64,000 nt of DNA from Clostridium sp. CF012 (GCF_018861755.1 NZ_JAHLEF010000006.1:1-64000), one strand, 5' to 3'. Positions 8,715-18,277 are shown, numbered from the stretch's first letter. The notes: generated by a model from the sequence alone, not told the origin. Numbers and translations are program-made.

Positions 8715-9938
8715 TTGAAAAGATCACGTAAACGAAAATTAAATAAAAAAAAGGCAATAAGAAATATCTCTTTACTACTATTTCTTTCTGTAATTTTAAC
8801 CACCGTTGTGGTTAAAACTATTTCTTTTTCTTTGAAGAAGCTTAATACAAACCAGGTTATTTCTAATGATAAAAAAAAGAAGCTTCCTATTGATAAGGAT
8901 AATCCTAATAATAACAATAAACCTGTGAACCCTCCCCCAGTAGATAAACCTACCGTGGTAGATAAATCTCCTGTGGTGAAAAATACTGAAGTACTCCTCT
9001 CTGCTGTGGGAGACTGCACTATAGGAACTGATAGTAAATTTAGTTATGCTACTAGTCTTCCTGCTATGGTAACAAAGGATAATAATGATTTTTCTTATTA
9101 TTTTGAAAATGTATATAGTATTTTAAGTCGTGACGATGTTACCATTGCTAATTTAGAAACAACCTTTACAGATTCAAATGACAAAGAAGAAAAGCAATTT
9201 AACTTCAAAGCCACCAGCGATTTTGCTAAAACGTTAACTTTAGGCTCTATTGAAGGAGTTAATCTTTCTAACAACCATATTTATGATTATAAAAAAAAAG
9301 GATTTCAAGATACAAAACTTGCCCTTGAAAACGAAAAGATTAAATACTTTGGAGAGGGATCGAAGTGGATAACGAAAATAAAAGAGCAGCCCTTTGGATT
9401 TTTAGGTTATAGAGGATGGTCCACAGACCAAAATTTTCTTAATAAGTTAAAGAAGGATATACTTGAATTAAAAAAGACTAACTCAGTTATAGTTATAAAC
9501 TTTCACTGGGGGAATGAAAGTCAGTATTATCCTATAGATGCACAAAAGCAGCTTGCGCGTTTTGCTATTGATAACGGTGCAGATATAATCCTGGGACACC
9601 ACCCTCATGTAATTCAAGGTATTGAACAATATAAAGGCAGGATTATTGCCTATAGCTTAGGAAATTTCTGTTTTGGTGGAAACTCTAATCCGCGCGATAA
9701 GAATACCTTTATTTTTCAAAGTAATTTAAAGTTCACTAATAATAATTTAACCTCCATTGGTGTACGTGTTATCCCTTGTAGTATATCCTCAGTAGAATAC
9801 AAAAATGACTATCGCCCAACGCCACTTAAAGGTGAGGCTAAGGTAAATCTCTTAAGTAGCTTAAATAAACTCTCACGGAATTCAGGTTTTAAAATAAGTG
9901 ATGAGTTTTTCTATATAAAGGTAAATAATAATAACTAA
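8715..9938 (+). CDS. CapA-family metallophosphatase-fold protein
   Basis: After a very basic N-terminus and one membrane helix there is a Pro/Asn-rich linker. A CapA (PGA_cap) domain follows, from about residue 95 to 390. Its motifs are visible: SAVGDCTIGTD, ANLETTFT, NLSNNHIYDY, FHWGNE and GADIILGHHPHVIQG, the last being metal-binding histidines. The family includes CapA of polyglutamate capsule synthesis and many anchored clostridial proteins of unknown substrate. The reading frame could open at an ATG at 8700. The TTG at 8715 is placed six bases after GGGGGTG and gives a sensible MKRSRKRK start, so I chose it. It precedes murT by 65 bases on the same strand and may be cotranscribed. No capB or capC gene is nearby, so capsule synthesis is not implied. 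Confidence 0.85.
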   Translation: MKRSRKRKLNKKKAIRNISLLLFLSVILTTVVVKTISFSLKKLNTNQVISNDKKKKLPIDKDNPNNNNKPVNPPPVDKPTVVDKSPVVKNTEVLLSAVGDCTIGTDSKFSYATSLPAMVTKDNNDFSYYFENVYSILSRDDVTIANLETTFTDSNDKEEKQFNFKATSDFAKTLTLGSIEGVNLSNNHIYDYKKKGFQDTKLALENEKIKYFGEGSKWITKIKEQPFGFLGYRGWSTDQNFLNKLKKDILELKKTNSVIVINFHWGNESQYYPIDAQKQLARFAIDNGADIILGHHPHVIQGIEQYKGRIIAYSLGNFCFGGNSNPRDKNTFIFQSNLKFTNNNLTSIGVRVIPCSISSVEYKNDYRPTPLKGEAKVNLLSSLNKLSRNSGFKISDEFFYIKVNNNN

Positions 9939-10003
9939 TTGAATAATTTCAATTAAAAGCTTACAATAAACAATACTTAGGTTAATAAGTACAATTAAAG
10001 GAT

Positions 10004-11362
10004 GTGTTTGAAATTAAAATTCGGTCATTACTCAGTATACTCGCTTCAAAATTTATTATGAAATTATCGAAGGTTTTATTTAAAGGTGGCACAAATTTTC
10101 CCGGTAAAATTGCATTAAAGCTTGACCCTGATATTTTGAAAACCATAGCTAATAATTATGAGGTCATACTTATAACCGGTACCAATGGAAAAACCACCAC
10201 CACAAGCATGATTTATAGCATCATAAAGGCTAGTAATAAACCAGTAATTACTAATAATACTGGTGCAAATATGTATACGGGAATAGTTGCTTGTTTTATT
10301 TCTAATTATTCCTTTAAAAAATCTTCAGTGAAAAAAATTGCTATTATAGAAGTAGATGAAGCCAATCTTAAGTTTGTAACAGATTATATATCCCCAACTG
10401 TTATTACTATTACAAATCTATTTAGAGATCAATTGGACAGATATGGGGAGGTATACACAACTCTTAAGAAAATATTGGAGGGTGTAGAAAAAACTCCTAC
10501 TTCCACTCTTATTCTTAATGGCGATGAATCCCTACTTGGAAACTTAAACCTTAAGAACCCAATAATATACTATGGTTTTGGAACTAAGGTTAATGAAAAC
10601 AGAATTGTAGATATAAATGCAGATGCTAAGTTTTGTACAATTTGTAAAGCTCCCTATGAATATAACTTTATTACCTATAACCATCTAGGTGATTTCTATT
10701 GTAGCAAATGTGGATATAAGCGTCCAGAACTTACATATTCCATAGATAAAATTATTGAACTTTCCACCAGTGGTTCTAAGGTTCATATAAATAATAAAGA
10801 GTATTACATAAACCAACCAGGTACTTATAATATATATAATGCACTATGTGCATATTCCGTAGCTAAGGCTCTGGGCATCGACGATAATATTATAGAGCAC
10901 GCTCTTAAAACTGTAGCTAGCAGCTTTGGTAGACAAGAGACCTTAAATATTGAAGGCACCGAGGTTAAAATAATATTAGTTAAAAATCCTGCAGGTTATG
11001 ATGAAGCTGTAAACACTATTAATCTGGACAAGAGGAGAATAAATTTATCTCTTCTACTAAATGATAATTATGCAGATGGAAAAGATGTTTCTTGGATTTG
11101 GGACGTAAATTTCGAACGTTTGACTTCACTTAATATTAATAAAATAATGATAGCTGGAATAAGATTGTACGATATGGCAATAAGGCTTAAAGTAGCTGGC
11201 TTTCCAGCAGAATCCTTCCTCTTATGTAAAGACGAAGAAGCCCTACTACATCAAATTAAATCTTGTGATGGCGAAATAGTTTATATACTGGCTACCTACA
11301 CTGCTATGATAGACCTCAGAAAATTTTTACATGCTAAAGGCTATATAGATAAGATTTGGTAG
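10004..11362 (+). CDS. murT: lipid II isoglutaminyl synthase, Mur-ligase subunit MurT
   Basis: MurT with GatD amidates the D-glutamate of lipid II in Gram-positive bacteria. The 452-residue protein has the Mur ligase ATP loop GTNGKTTTT near residue 62. It has the MurT-specific four-cysteine zinc ribbon (CTIC near 209, CSKC near 232) inserted in the central domain, and a C-terminal DUF1727-type domain with DVSWIWDVNFE. The start is uncertain. The GTG used here is only two bases after AAAGGAT, but homologous N-terminal sequence begins nearby and no better start is visible. It is followed after 49 bases by gatD, which strongly supports the assignment. Confidence 0.93.
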   Translation: MFEIKIRSLLSILASKFIMKLSKVLFKGGTNFPGKIALKLDPDILKTIANNYEVILITGTNGKTTTTSMIYSIIKASNKPVITNNTGANMYTGIVACFISNYSFKKSSVKKIAIIEVDEANLKFVTDYISPTVITITNLFRDQLDRYGEVYTTLKKILEGVEKTPTSTLILNGDESLLGNLNLKNPIIYYGFGTKVNENRIVDINADAKFCTICKAPYEYNFITYNHLGDFYCSKCGYKRPELTYSIDKIIELSTSGSKVHINNKEYYINQPGTYNIYNALCAYSVAKALGIDDNIIEHALKTVASSFGRQETLNIEGTEVKIILVKNPAGYDEAVNTINLDKRRINLSLLLNDNYADGKDVSWIWDVNFERLTSLNINKIMIAGIRLYDMAIRLKVAGFPAESFLLCKDEEALLHQIKSCDGEIVYILATYTAMIDLRKFLHAKGYIDKIW

Positions 11363-11411
11363 TAAATTAAAATAAATTTAAAGATTTAAAATTCAAATAG
11401 AGGTGAATAAT

Positions 11412-12140
11412 ATGGAAATTAATATTTGTCATTTATACCCAGACCTATTAAATGTATATGGAGATGTAGGAAATATCTTAATATTAAAGCATAGAGCGGA
11501 AAAGCGAGATATAAAAGTAAATATTGTTAATATATCCATGGATGATATTTTTAATGCAGAGGCTTATGATATTGTATTTTTCGGTGGAGGACAAGACTAT
11601 GAGCAAGCCATAGTTTCCCCTAACCTAATAGAATTTAAGAAATCTGCTATTGAGGACTATATACAAAGTGGAAAAGTATTTTTAGCCATTTGTGGAGGAT
11701 ATCAATTGCTTGGGAAATATTATACTACTCCTGATGGCGAAAAGCTTGAGGGTCTTGGTATTTTAGATATTTACACTGAAGGCGGAGATAAACGTTTCAT
11801 AGGAAATACTGTTATTCATAATGAAGCTTTTGATGAAACCTATGTAGGTTTCGAAAATCATTCTGGAAGAACATATATTAATGACTTAAAACCACTTGGA
11901 AAAGTTTTAGTTGGCTATGGTAACAACGGAGAAGATGGTAATGAGGGTTGCGTTTATAAAAACACCTATTGTACTTATTTTCATGGCTCTCTCTTATCTA
12001 AAAATCCCGAACTTGCGGACAGGATGCTTTCACTAGCATTAAACAACAAGTATAATGAGGTAGCTCTAACAACCCTTGACGATAGTTTAGAACTTAAAGC
12101 TAAAGAATTCATAATTAATAGAGAAACTTCAAGTAAATAG
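11412..12140 (+). CDS. gatD: lipid II isoglutaminyl synthase, glutaminase subunit GatD
   Basis: GatD releases ammonia from glutamine and passes it to MurT for amidation of lipid II. The protein is a class I glutamine amidotransferase of the CobB/CobQ type. It shows FFGGGQDYEQ, the nucleophile motif AICGGYQLLG (Cys near residue 93) and the catalytic histidine in YFHGSLL near residue 188. The start is the ATG at 11412, five bases after GAGGTG; a GTG three codons earlier overlaps that site. The C-terminal tail is lysine-rich. It forms an operon with murT, and a strong terminator lies at 12206. Confidence 0.93.
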   Translation: MEINICHLYPDLLNVYGDVGNILILKHRAEKRDIKVNIVNISMDDIFNAEAYDIVFFGGGQDYEQAIVSPNLIEFKKSAIEDYIQSGKVFLAICGGYQLLGKYYTTPDGEKLEGLGILDIYTEGGDKRFIGNTVIHNEAFDETYVGFENHSGRTYINDLKPLGKVLVGYGNNGEDGNEGCVYKNTYCTYFHGSLLSKNPELADRMLSLALNNKYNEVALTTLDDSLELKAKEFIINRETSSK

Positions 12141-12205
12141 AAATAGAAATAGAAATATAAAAATAGATAGAAGATCTTTTTTAATAAGTCCATATGTTTA
12201 GAGTA

Positions 12206-12252
12206 AAAAAAAGATGTAGGTTTAGGAAACTCCTAAATCTACATCTTTTTTT
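12206..12252. terminator. bidirectional terminator between gatD and the HTH-TPR gene
   Basis: An 18-base stem runs from AAAAAGATGTAGG to its complement, with a short loop, flanked by A-runs and T-runs on both sides. It can terminate gatD on the plus strand and the convergent regulator gene on the minus strand. The last codons and the TAG stop of the regulator lie inside the stem. Confidence 0.9.
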
Positions 12253-13516
12253 CTAATTGCAACGCTAAACTAAAATACTTTATAGACTCAGCTACACTAC
12301 CAAGTTTATGGTACATACTTCCCATTTCTAAGTAACGCATATATATATCTTGCTTCCCACCAAACTTTAATAGAGAATCTAAAGATAAATTCATATACAT
12401 TTCTGCGCAAGAGGACTGCCCCTGTCTATCAAGAATAATAGCTTTAAAATAATAGCCTTTTTCAATGAATTTAATATCATCTAAATTAATTGCATAATTT
12501 AAAACTTCATCAGAAATAGTCTTTGCTAGCTCCAATACTTCATTTTCAATAAGCTCATTAACACAATCCAGCATAAAGCTAACTAGTCCTATCATATTAT
12601 CCCTAGGATAGCAGTCCAGGCCCTTATTTATATATTCAATCCCTCTATTTTTCATATTACAGTCAAACATTGTGGAGCCATAATTGTAAATAGCTTTTGC
12701 CTTACTGGAAACCTTATCCTTATATAACACATATGACTTTTTTTCATATTCTTCAAACTTGTCATTTTTCATTCTTATAGATAACAGTGCCAACATATGA
12801 TATATTTCAGCTGCCTTAAATTCCGTATCAACATACTCTAGCAAATCTAATAATGTTATTCCAACTTCATAAGCCTGCTCATAATTTTTAAGCATTATAT
12901 TACAAGCCGCTTCATTATAAGTGACAATAATTAAATTTTTGTAATTAATAATTTCACTGTCCCGAAGCCTTCGCCTAACATTACAATAGTAGCTGGATGC
13001 TTGAAGATATTCTTCTTTTATATATAAATGTCTCGCCATGTCTATATAGTAACTCAACCGGTTATCCTCAATAGTCGTTTTTAAATATAAATCATAATAC
13101 TCTGAAGTAATTAATTGCGTCTTCTCAAAGTCTCTTTTATTCAAATAAAAATTAAACAACATGTGTATTAGTTCAATAGCTAAGTCATAGTAATTATACT
13201 TCTGTGCAAATTCCAAATTATAGCATGCTTTAGATTCAAACTCAGCATCCGTAGAATCCTGGTCGCTTATGGCCTGCTCCCTCAATGCCTCAATATTTTC
13301 CTCCACTTGTTCAAATACATTTTCATTTAAATATGCAATATCAATGTCCAATTTTTTGCTAATTAATTCTAGTACCCAAGGCTCTGCCATAACCTTGTTG
13401 TTTTCTATACAACTCATTTTAGATACTGAGATTTTGTCATCGCACATCTCTCTCAGGGTATAACCTTTATATATTCTAGTCCTTTTTATCTTTTCTCCCG
13501 TTGATAATATCTCCAT
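12239..13516 (-). CDS. HTH (XRE) regulator with TPR domain, copy 1
   Basis: The N-terminal 65 residues form an XRE-type helix-turn-helix (GEKIKRTRIYKGYTLREMC ... SKMSCIENNK). About 340 residues of TPR-like helices follow. This arrangement is that of the RRNPP-type regulators, some of which bind secreted peptides, but no partner peptide gene was seen next to it. I chose the ATG at 13516 because the paralogue next door also starts MEILS-GEKIKR, and GGTGATGAG stands just upstream. The helix-turn-helix is less canonical than in the paralogue. It lies 67 bases downstream of that paralogue on the same strand, so the two are probably cotranscribed. Confidence 0.8.
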   Translation of the reverse strand: MEILSTGEKIKRTRIYKGYTLREMCDDKISVSKMSCIENNKVMAEPWVLELISKKLDIDIAYLNENVFEQVEENIEALREQAISDQDSTDAEFESKACYNLEFAQKYNYYDLAIELIHMLFNFYLNKRDFEKTQLITSEYYDLYLKTTIEDNRLSYYIDMARHLYIKEEYLQASSYYCNVRRRLRDSEIINYKNLIIVTYNEAACNIMLKNYEQAYEVGITLLDLLEYVDTEFKAAEIYHMLALLSIRMKNDKFEEYEKKSYVLYKDKVSSKAKAIYNYGSTMFDCNMKNRGIEYINKGLDCYPRDNMIGLVSFMLDCVNELIENEVLELAKTISDEVLNYAINLDDIKFIEKGYYFKAIILDRQGQSSCAEMYMNLSLDSLLKFGGKQDIYMRYLEMGSMYHKLGSVAESIKYFSLALQLEKKM

Positions 13517-13583
13517 TCTCATCACCTATCTACAGATTAAATAACTATTCTATGAATCTGGCCATAAAATAGTTTCATTAAAA

Positions 13584-14882
13584 TTATTTAATTATTCCTA
13601 GTTTGTTAAATAATTCCACGCCCTCGTTTAGATATTTAGCTGCATCCTTATCTCTGCCAGAATCAATATAAAACTTTCCAAGCATTATAGATATCTCAGC
13701 CGCTTCCTTTACTTGCTCCTGCGCTCTTACAAAATTTAGTGCTAGTAATAAAGTGTTTTCTGCTTCATTCATATTGCTGTCTAATAAATCAATTCTATAT
13801 TTTAATAAATAATATTGGCGTAATGCACTATGATTGCCATCTTCTACAAATTCTAAAATTTGTTGCAGTGCTTCCTTAGCTTTATCTATATCCTTAAGCT
13901 TGATATAATTTTCACATATATTAGCTAACGTATCTATAAGCTTTGAATCATTACTCTTTTGTCTAATTTCCTTGGCTTTATTTAAGTGTATAAAGGATTG
14001 TTCCATGTTTTCAAACTCATAAAACAATTTTCCTAAATTGTTCTCTATTTCAGAGATATAGTTTAAGTTATCAATTTCATAAAATACTTTCAATGTACTC
14101 TTTGAATACTTTATAGCATTTTTAATATCGCCTTTTTCATTATATTCATTTGCGAGTAATAAAAGTGAATTAGCATATTCTTTCTTACTATCTATTTGCT
14201 TAAATTTTTCTTGTGCTAAAAATGAATATTTTATAGCATTCTCCACATTTTCTAATTTAAAATAAGTGTACCCTATATAGTAATATATTTCACCGAGTAA
14301 AAAATCATTTCCCATTTCGTTGTCTATAAAAACCTTTTCAGCTTGTTGGAAATAGCTCGAAGCTGATTGATAGCCCTTAAGTTCTAGTGCTATTTTTCCG
14401 AGTTTTAGAAAAGTCTTAATTATTTCTTCATAAGAGTTATTTTTGATAAAGATAACATTTGAGGAAAGAAAAACTTGCTGAGCTGATGCTATCTCATTCC
14501 TATCCATGTATATATCCCCTATTAAGGATAAGTTTCTTGCTTTTCTATATTCCAATTTGTATTTTTCAGAATAATATAGTGATTTTTCGATGTTTTGCTC
14601 AGCCTGTACTAAATCGCTATTTAAAATAAGCGCTTCAGCAATATTTTCATAATACAAACATATCTTTTCAGCTTGAGTTTCTTCTGACTCCATTAGGTAC
14701 TCAACAGTTGTATTCAAAGTATTTGCTAAATATTCTAATAAATCCATGCTAGGATTAGATTTGCTAGACTCAACAAGACTAATTTGTCCTGGAGTTATTC
14801 TATCTCCTGCAAGGTCTTTTAATGTCATATTAAGCTCTTTTCTTTTCCGCTTTATCTTTTCACCTAAAGACAATATTTCCAT
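13584..14882 (-). CDS. HTH (XRE) regulator with TPR domain, copy 2
   Basis: The frame stays open for 51 codons further upstream. The homologous start MEILSLGEKIKRKRKELN, preceded by AAAGGAAG, places the start at 14882. Residues 1-65 are a clear XRE helix-turn-helix with GQISLVESSKSNPSMDLLEYLA. Residues 75-430 are a row of TPR repeats (for example IGDIYMDRNEIASAQQVFLS and YIGYTYFKLENVENAIKYS). It is related to copy 1 over its whole length, which points to a tandem duplication. DNA targets and any ligand are unknown. A terminator of the preceding YtxH-like gene lies upstream, so the pair should have its own promoter. Confidence 0.85.
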   Translation of the reverse strand: MEILSLGEKIKRKRKELNMTLKDLAGDRITPGQISLVESSKSNPSMDLLEYLANTLNTTVEYLMESEETQAEKICLYYENIAEALILNSDLVQAEQNIEKSLYYSEKYKLEYRKARNLSLIGDIYMDRNEIASAQQVFLSSNVIFIKNNSYEEIIKTFLKLGKIALELKGYQSASSYFQQAEKVFIDNEMGNDFLLGEIYYYIGYTYFKLENVENAIKYSFLAQEKFKQIDSKKEYANSLLLLANEYNEKGDIKNAIKYSKSTLKVFYEIDNLNYISEIENNLGKLFYEFENMEQSFIHLNKAKEIRQKSNDSKLIDTLANICENYIKLKDIDKAKEALQQILEFVEDGNHSALRQYYLLKYRIDLLDSNMNEAENTLLLALNFVRAQEQVKEAAEISIMLGKFYIDSGRDKDAAKYLNEGVELFNKLGIIK

Positions 14883-15022
14883 AATCACGCTTCCTTTACT
14901 GGATGGTATATAGATACTCTTATTATTTAAAACACCCTTAGACAATTTTAATTCAATTATAACATAGTTTCCATTTAAACTGCAAAATATTTGAATAAAA
15001 TATGGAATTTTCAGTATTAAAA

Positions 15023-15066
15023 TTAAAAACTCCAAACCATATATTTTAAAATATGATTTGGAGACT
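15023..15066 (-). terminator. terminator after the YtxH-like gene
   Basis: CTCCAAA and TTTGGAG with AT-rich inner pairs form the stem at 15030-15063. Five T follow on the minus strand. Confidence 0.75.
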
Positions 15067-15077
15067 TTTAGAGCTCT

Positions 15078-15254
15078 TTATAAAATATAATCCTTTACGC
15101 TATCATACATATCTTCTGCCATGTTTTTTACCATCTTACCAGTTTTTCTAACTCTTCTTTTTGTGCTTCTATCCATATTAGGAGCAAGCATTGAAGCTGC
15201 AACCACTCCAATTATAGCGCCTGTTGTAATTGTTGATATAAATTTACCACGCAT
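15078..15254 (-). CDS. small YtxH-like membrane protein
   Basis: The product is about 58 residues. It has one hydrophobic stretch (TTGAIIGVVAASMLAP) followed by a positively charged region and an amphipathic tail (MVKNMAEDMYDSVKDYIL), the pattern of YtxH/GvpP-like proteins. It is probably membrane-attached, and its function is unknown. The ATG at 15254 is preferred because AAGGATG lies at a normal distance; a GTG three codons earlier overlaps that site. It is followed by its own terminator. Confidence 0.65.
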   Translation of the reverse strand: MRGKFISTITTGAIIGVVAASMLAPNMDRSTKRRVRKTGKMVKNMAEDMYDSVKDYIL

Positions 15255-15314
15255 AAGTAACACATCCTTTCTTTATTTGTTCTTTATAGCATGTGCATTT
15301 TTAAAATAATTAGT

Positions 15315-16235
15315 CTATTTATTGCCTTCTAATAAAAAAATAATAAAATCCATTTTTTCTGTGCCTGTAAAATTATTTATTAAATCTTTAGCGGCTTGTG
15401 GATTTATGTTATATTCACTAACAATTTCATCATATCCGTAGACCTTTATTACTTGGTTATTCTTTTCACAATAATCTAAGTTCAAAACAATTATGTTTTT
15501 TTCTCCCCTTGGAGCTATTTTCAAAATCTCTTCTTTTACTTCCACACTTGCTACATTTATATTATTTTTTGTTAGCCACTTTTCTACAGTCTTATCTGAA
15601 TTTATCCCTAATTTTTCTTTACATTTTTCATCAACAAGCTCATTAAATAAATCTCCGGTGTGACTATCTACCTTTACAAATATAATTTCAAGTCCACTTT
15701 TCATGAGTTCTTGCATTTTCCTGTAATATTCCTTAGAGGATTCCTCTTTCCTCTCCCAAAAACCTGTAGCATGGTAGCAAATACCTACATAATCATGAAA
15801 TATTACTACCTTCTTTTCACCTATGGACATGGCATACTGAGCCCCTTTTATTGAACCTTCTAGTTCCCCTGCAATTTGTCTTATATTTTTTGCTGAATCA
15901 CTTTTTCCAGCTCCACTCTCTATATGTACAACTATATCCTTTTGCACAGCCACCATTCCATAAGAATACTCCTCTGTAGAGGAATTATAGCTACCATCAA
16001 CATAAACATGAAGGCAATCTTCTGGGTAAGTGTTATCTACTTTTTTAAGTGAGTTTCCTGCATAACTTAAGAACTTTTCAGCTTCGCTTATACCCTCAAA
16101 GCTCTTATATTTAGCGCCCTTTACGCCTTTTACATATTTTAAGCACTCTGCCCAAGTGTTAACTATTCTATTTTCTATTTTTTCATTAGTACTAGAATTG
16201 AAGCCTTCTTTTATTGCATAAACTTTCTTTCCCAT
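15315..16235 (-). CDS. viroplasmin-domain ribonuclease H-like protein
   Basis: Residues 3-57 match the small viroplasmin / RNase H1 N-terminal domain that binds RNA:DNA hybrids (YAIKEG, then WAECLKYVKGVKGAKYKSF). Residues 74-210 are an RNase H fold. The expected acidic residues are present: D80 in YVDGS, E124 or E126 in AGELEG, D148 in FHDYVG, and H192 with D202 at the end. A further 90 residues of unassigned sequence follow, longer than a typical RNase H1. It should cleave the RNA strand of RNA:DNA hybrids in the cytoplasm. I chose the ATG at 16235, nine bases after AAGGAG; an upstream ATG would sit over that site. It appears to be monocistronic. Confidence 0.85.
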   Translation of the reverse strand: MGKKVYAIKEGFNSSTNEKIENRIVNTWAECLKYVKGVKGAKYKSFEGISEAEKFLSYAGNSLKKVDNTYPEDCLHVYVDGSYNSSTEEYSYGMVAVQKDIVVHIESGAGKSDSAKNIRQIAGELEGSIKGAQYAMSIGEKKVVIFHDYVGICYHATGFWERKEESSKEYYRKMQELMKSGLEIIFVKVDSHTGDLFNELVDEKCKEKLGINSDKTVEKWLTKNNINVASVEVKEEILKIAPRGEKNIIVLNLDYCEKNNQVIKVYGYDEIVSEYNINPQAAKDLINNFTGTEKMDFIIFLLEGNK

Positions 16236-16516
16236 ATTATCCATTCTCCTTATCATAAATCTATCATAAATAAATTATACAACAAATCATAAATTTATCA
16301 ATTGCATTTTTTACATTATTTACATTTCCAAATTATATGAGGATCGTTGGACAAGTCCTTATAAAAATATTATAATAGCCCTTATAGCCCATATCGCTTG
16401 AATAATGCAAGCTTTAAATTAGTAAAAATAATAAAAGATATATAATACGAAAGGATGGTGAATGATGCGATGATACGACTATATTAAAGATATAGTGGTT
16501 TTCTCGCTTCGAGCTT

Positions 16517-18277
16517 ATGAATAAAATTAAAAACAAGTATATTTTGCTTCCTGCTATCACTGCAATTTTTTCGTTAGTATTTCTCATATTTGTGAGTAAT
16601 ACCTTCAAAATATCTAAAGATAAATTATATGTTGATTTTCTTAAAGATACTACCGCAAGTAATATCTCCACTGTATATGTAACAACTTCTCCTAAAATTC
16701 AAGTTAAACTTAAAGATGGCACCATATATCAAACTGATAATCCAAGAACAAATAATTTCAAAGAAAATTTATTAAAAAGTGGCATAAATGTTTCAGAGCA
16801 AACTCTAACAAATCCTGCTGAAATAGCTTCCATTGCAGGTTTTGTGATATCACTCATAATACTTGGAATTATGGCCTTCAAATCTTCAAAGATAAAAACT
16901 AAAAGCATGTTCTCAGCTACAAATCTTGATGTGACCGCTGTAGAAGATATAGGTTTTAACTTTGAAAATGTAGCAGGCAACGAAGAAGCTAAAGATAGTG
17001 TACAAGATGTAGTAGATTTCCTTAAAAATCCTGAAAAATATTCTACCTATGGTGCTAGAATGCCAAAGGGAATAATTTTATACGGAGATCCAGGAACCGG
17101 TAAAACCTTACTTGCAAAAGCTGTAGCTGGTGAAGCAAATGTTCCTTTTTATGCTGTCTCGGGTTCTGATTTCGTACAGATATATGTAGGGGTAGGTGCC
17201 GGAAGGATTAGAAGCTTATTTAAGAAAGCAAGAAGTCATGGTCGTGCAGTTATCTTTATTGATGAGATTGATGCTATTGGTAAGAAAAGAGATAATGGAA
17301 GTGGTGGTGGTTCTGACGAAAAAGATCAGACTCTTAACGCTCTTCTAACAGAAATGTCTGGTTTTAATGAAACAGAAGGCATAGTTATAATTGCAGCGAC
17401 TAACAGACTTGATATGCTAGATCCTGCTCTACTGCGTCCTGGCCGTTTTGATAGGCATATTGAAGTTACCTTGCCTGATGTATCTGCCAGAGAGAAAATT
17501 TTAAAACTTCACCTTAAAAATAAACCTATTAAGGATATAGATTATGGTGAATGGGCACATAAAACTTCATATTTTTCAGGTGCAAAGCTAGAGAACTTAA
17601 CTAATGAAGCTGCTATTATTGCTTGTAAGGAGAATTCTTCATTTATTGAAAATGATCATTTGGATAAAGCTTATTCAATAATGCTAGCTGGTTATGAAAA
17701 AGTTGATAGAGGTTATATTAAAGCTGAAGATAGAAAAATCACTGCCTTCCATGAAGCAGGACATGCTTTAATTTCACTTAAGATGCTACCAAAGGACAAA
17801 ATATCTAAAGTTACTATAATTCCAACTACCAAAGGTGCAGGTGGCTATACTTTAAGTATTCCTGAAGATAAACTATATCTAAACAAGGAACATTTAAAGA
17901 AAAAAATAATGGTACTTTTAGGTGGTAGAGCTGCTGAAGAAATTATTTTTGGTCAAGACTCTGTAACCACCGGTGCTTGCAATGACCTTCAAAGAAGTAC
18001 ACAGCTTGTAACAAACATGGTAACGGAATATGGTATGGGTGAAGCACTTGGACTACTTACTATAGACAAACTAAGTGATTCAGGTCTTGCAAATCAAGAA
18101 GCAGTATTTTCAGAATGTAAAAATTTAATTTCAGAATTATATGAAGAGGTTAAAACTATTCTAAGGGATGGAAAAGAATCACTAGTGGCTGTTACAGATT
18201 TGTTAATCCAGAAAGAAACTATATATTACGAAGATCTAATTAATATTATTGGAGACAAAAGCCATAATGTAGCCTAA
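16517..18277 (+). CDS. FtsH-type ATP-dependent zinc metalloprotease
   Basis: This membrane-bound AAA+ protease degrades misfolded or regulated membrane and cytoplasmic proteins. Two membrane helices (about 8-28 and 98-117) flank a short outside loop. The AAA module has Walker A GDPGTGKT at 190-197, Walker B VIFIDEIDAI near 247, and the second region of homology ending in LRPGRFDRH. The protease domain has the zinc motif HEAGH at 412-416. At 586 residues it is slightly short and lacks the long acidic tail, so it may be a second FtsH rather than the main housekeeping copy. No good ribosome binding site stands before the ATG. Instead the leader contains a possible 10-codon reading frame (16455-16487) behind GAAAGGA and two small hairpins, so translation may be coupled or regulated. 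Confidence 0.9.
   Translation: MNKIKNKYILLPAITAIFSLVFLIFVSNTFKISKDKLYVDFLKDTTASNISTVYVTTSPKIQVKLKDGTIYQTDNPRTNNFKENLLKSGINVSEQTLTNPAEIASIAGFVISLIILGIMAFKSSKIKTKSMFSATNLDVTAVEDIGFNFENVAGNEEAKDSVQDVVDFLKNPEKYSTYGARMPKGIILYGDPGTGKTLLAKAVAGEANVPFYAVSGSDFVQIYVGVGAGRIRSLFKKARSHGRAVIFIDEIDAIGKKRDNGSGGGSDEKDQTLNALLTEMSGFNETEGIVIIAATNRLDMLDPALLRPGRFDRHIEVTLPDVSAREKILKLHLKNKPIKDIDYGEWAHKTSYFSGAKLENLTNEAAIIACKENSSFIENDHLDKAYSIMLAGYEKVDRGYIKAEDRKITAFHEAGHALISLKMLPKDKISKVTIIPTTKGAGGYTLSIPEDKLYLNKEHLKKKIMVLLGGRAAEEIIFGQDSVTTGACNDLQRSTQLVTNMVTEYGMGEALGLLTIDKLSDSGLANQEAVFSECKNLISELYEEVKTILRDGKESLVAVTDLLIQKETIYYEDLINIIGDKSHNVA

Noticed and set aside
8715-12140. Polyglutamate capsule operon based on the CapA-like gene
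   Set aside because: No capB, capC or capE gene is nearby; the following Mur-ligase gene is MurT, shown by its zinc ribbon and the adjacent gatD.
13584-15035. Longer form of HTH-TPR copy 2 starting at 15035
   Set aside because: The extra 51 codons overlap the YtxH-like gene terminator, are not protein-like, and the paralogue supports the start at 14882.
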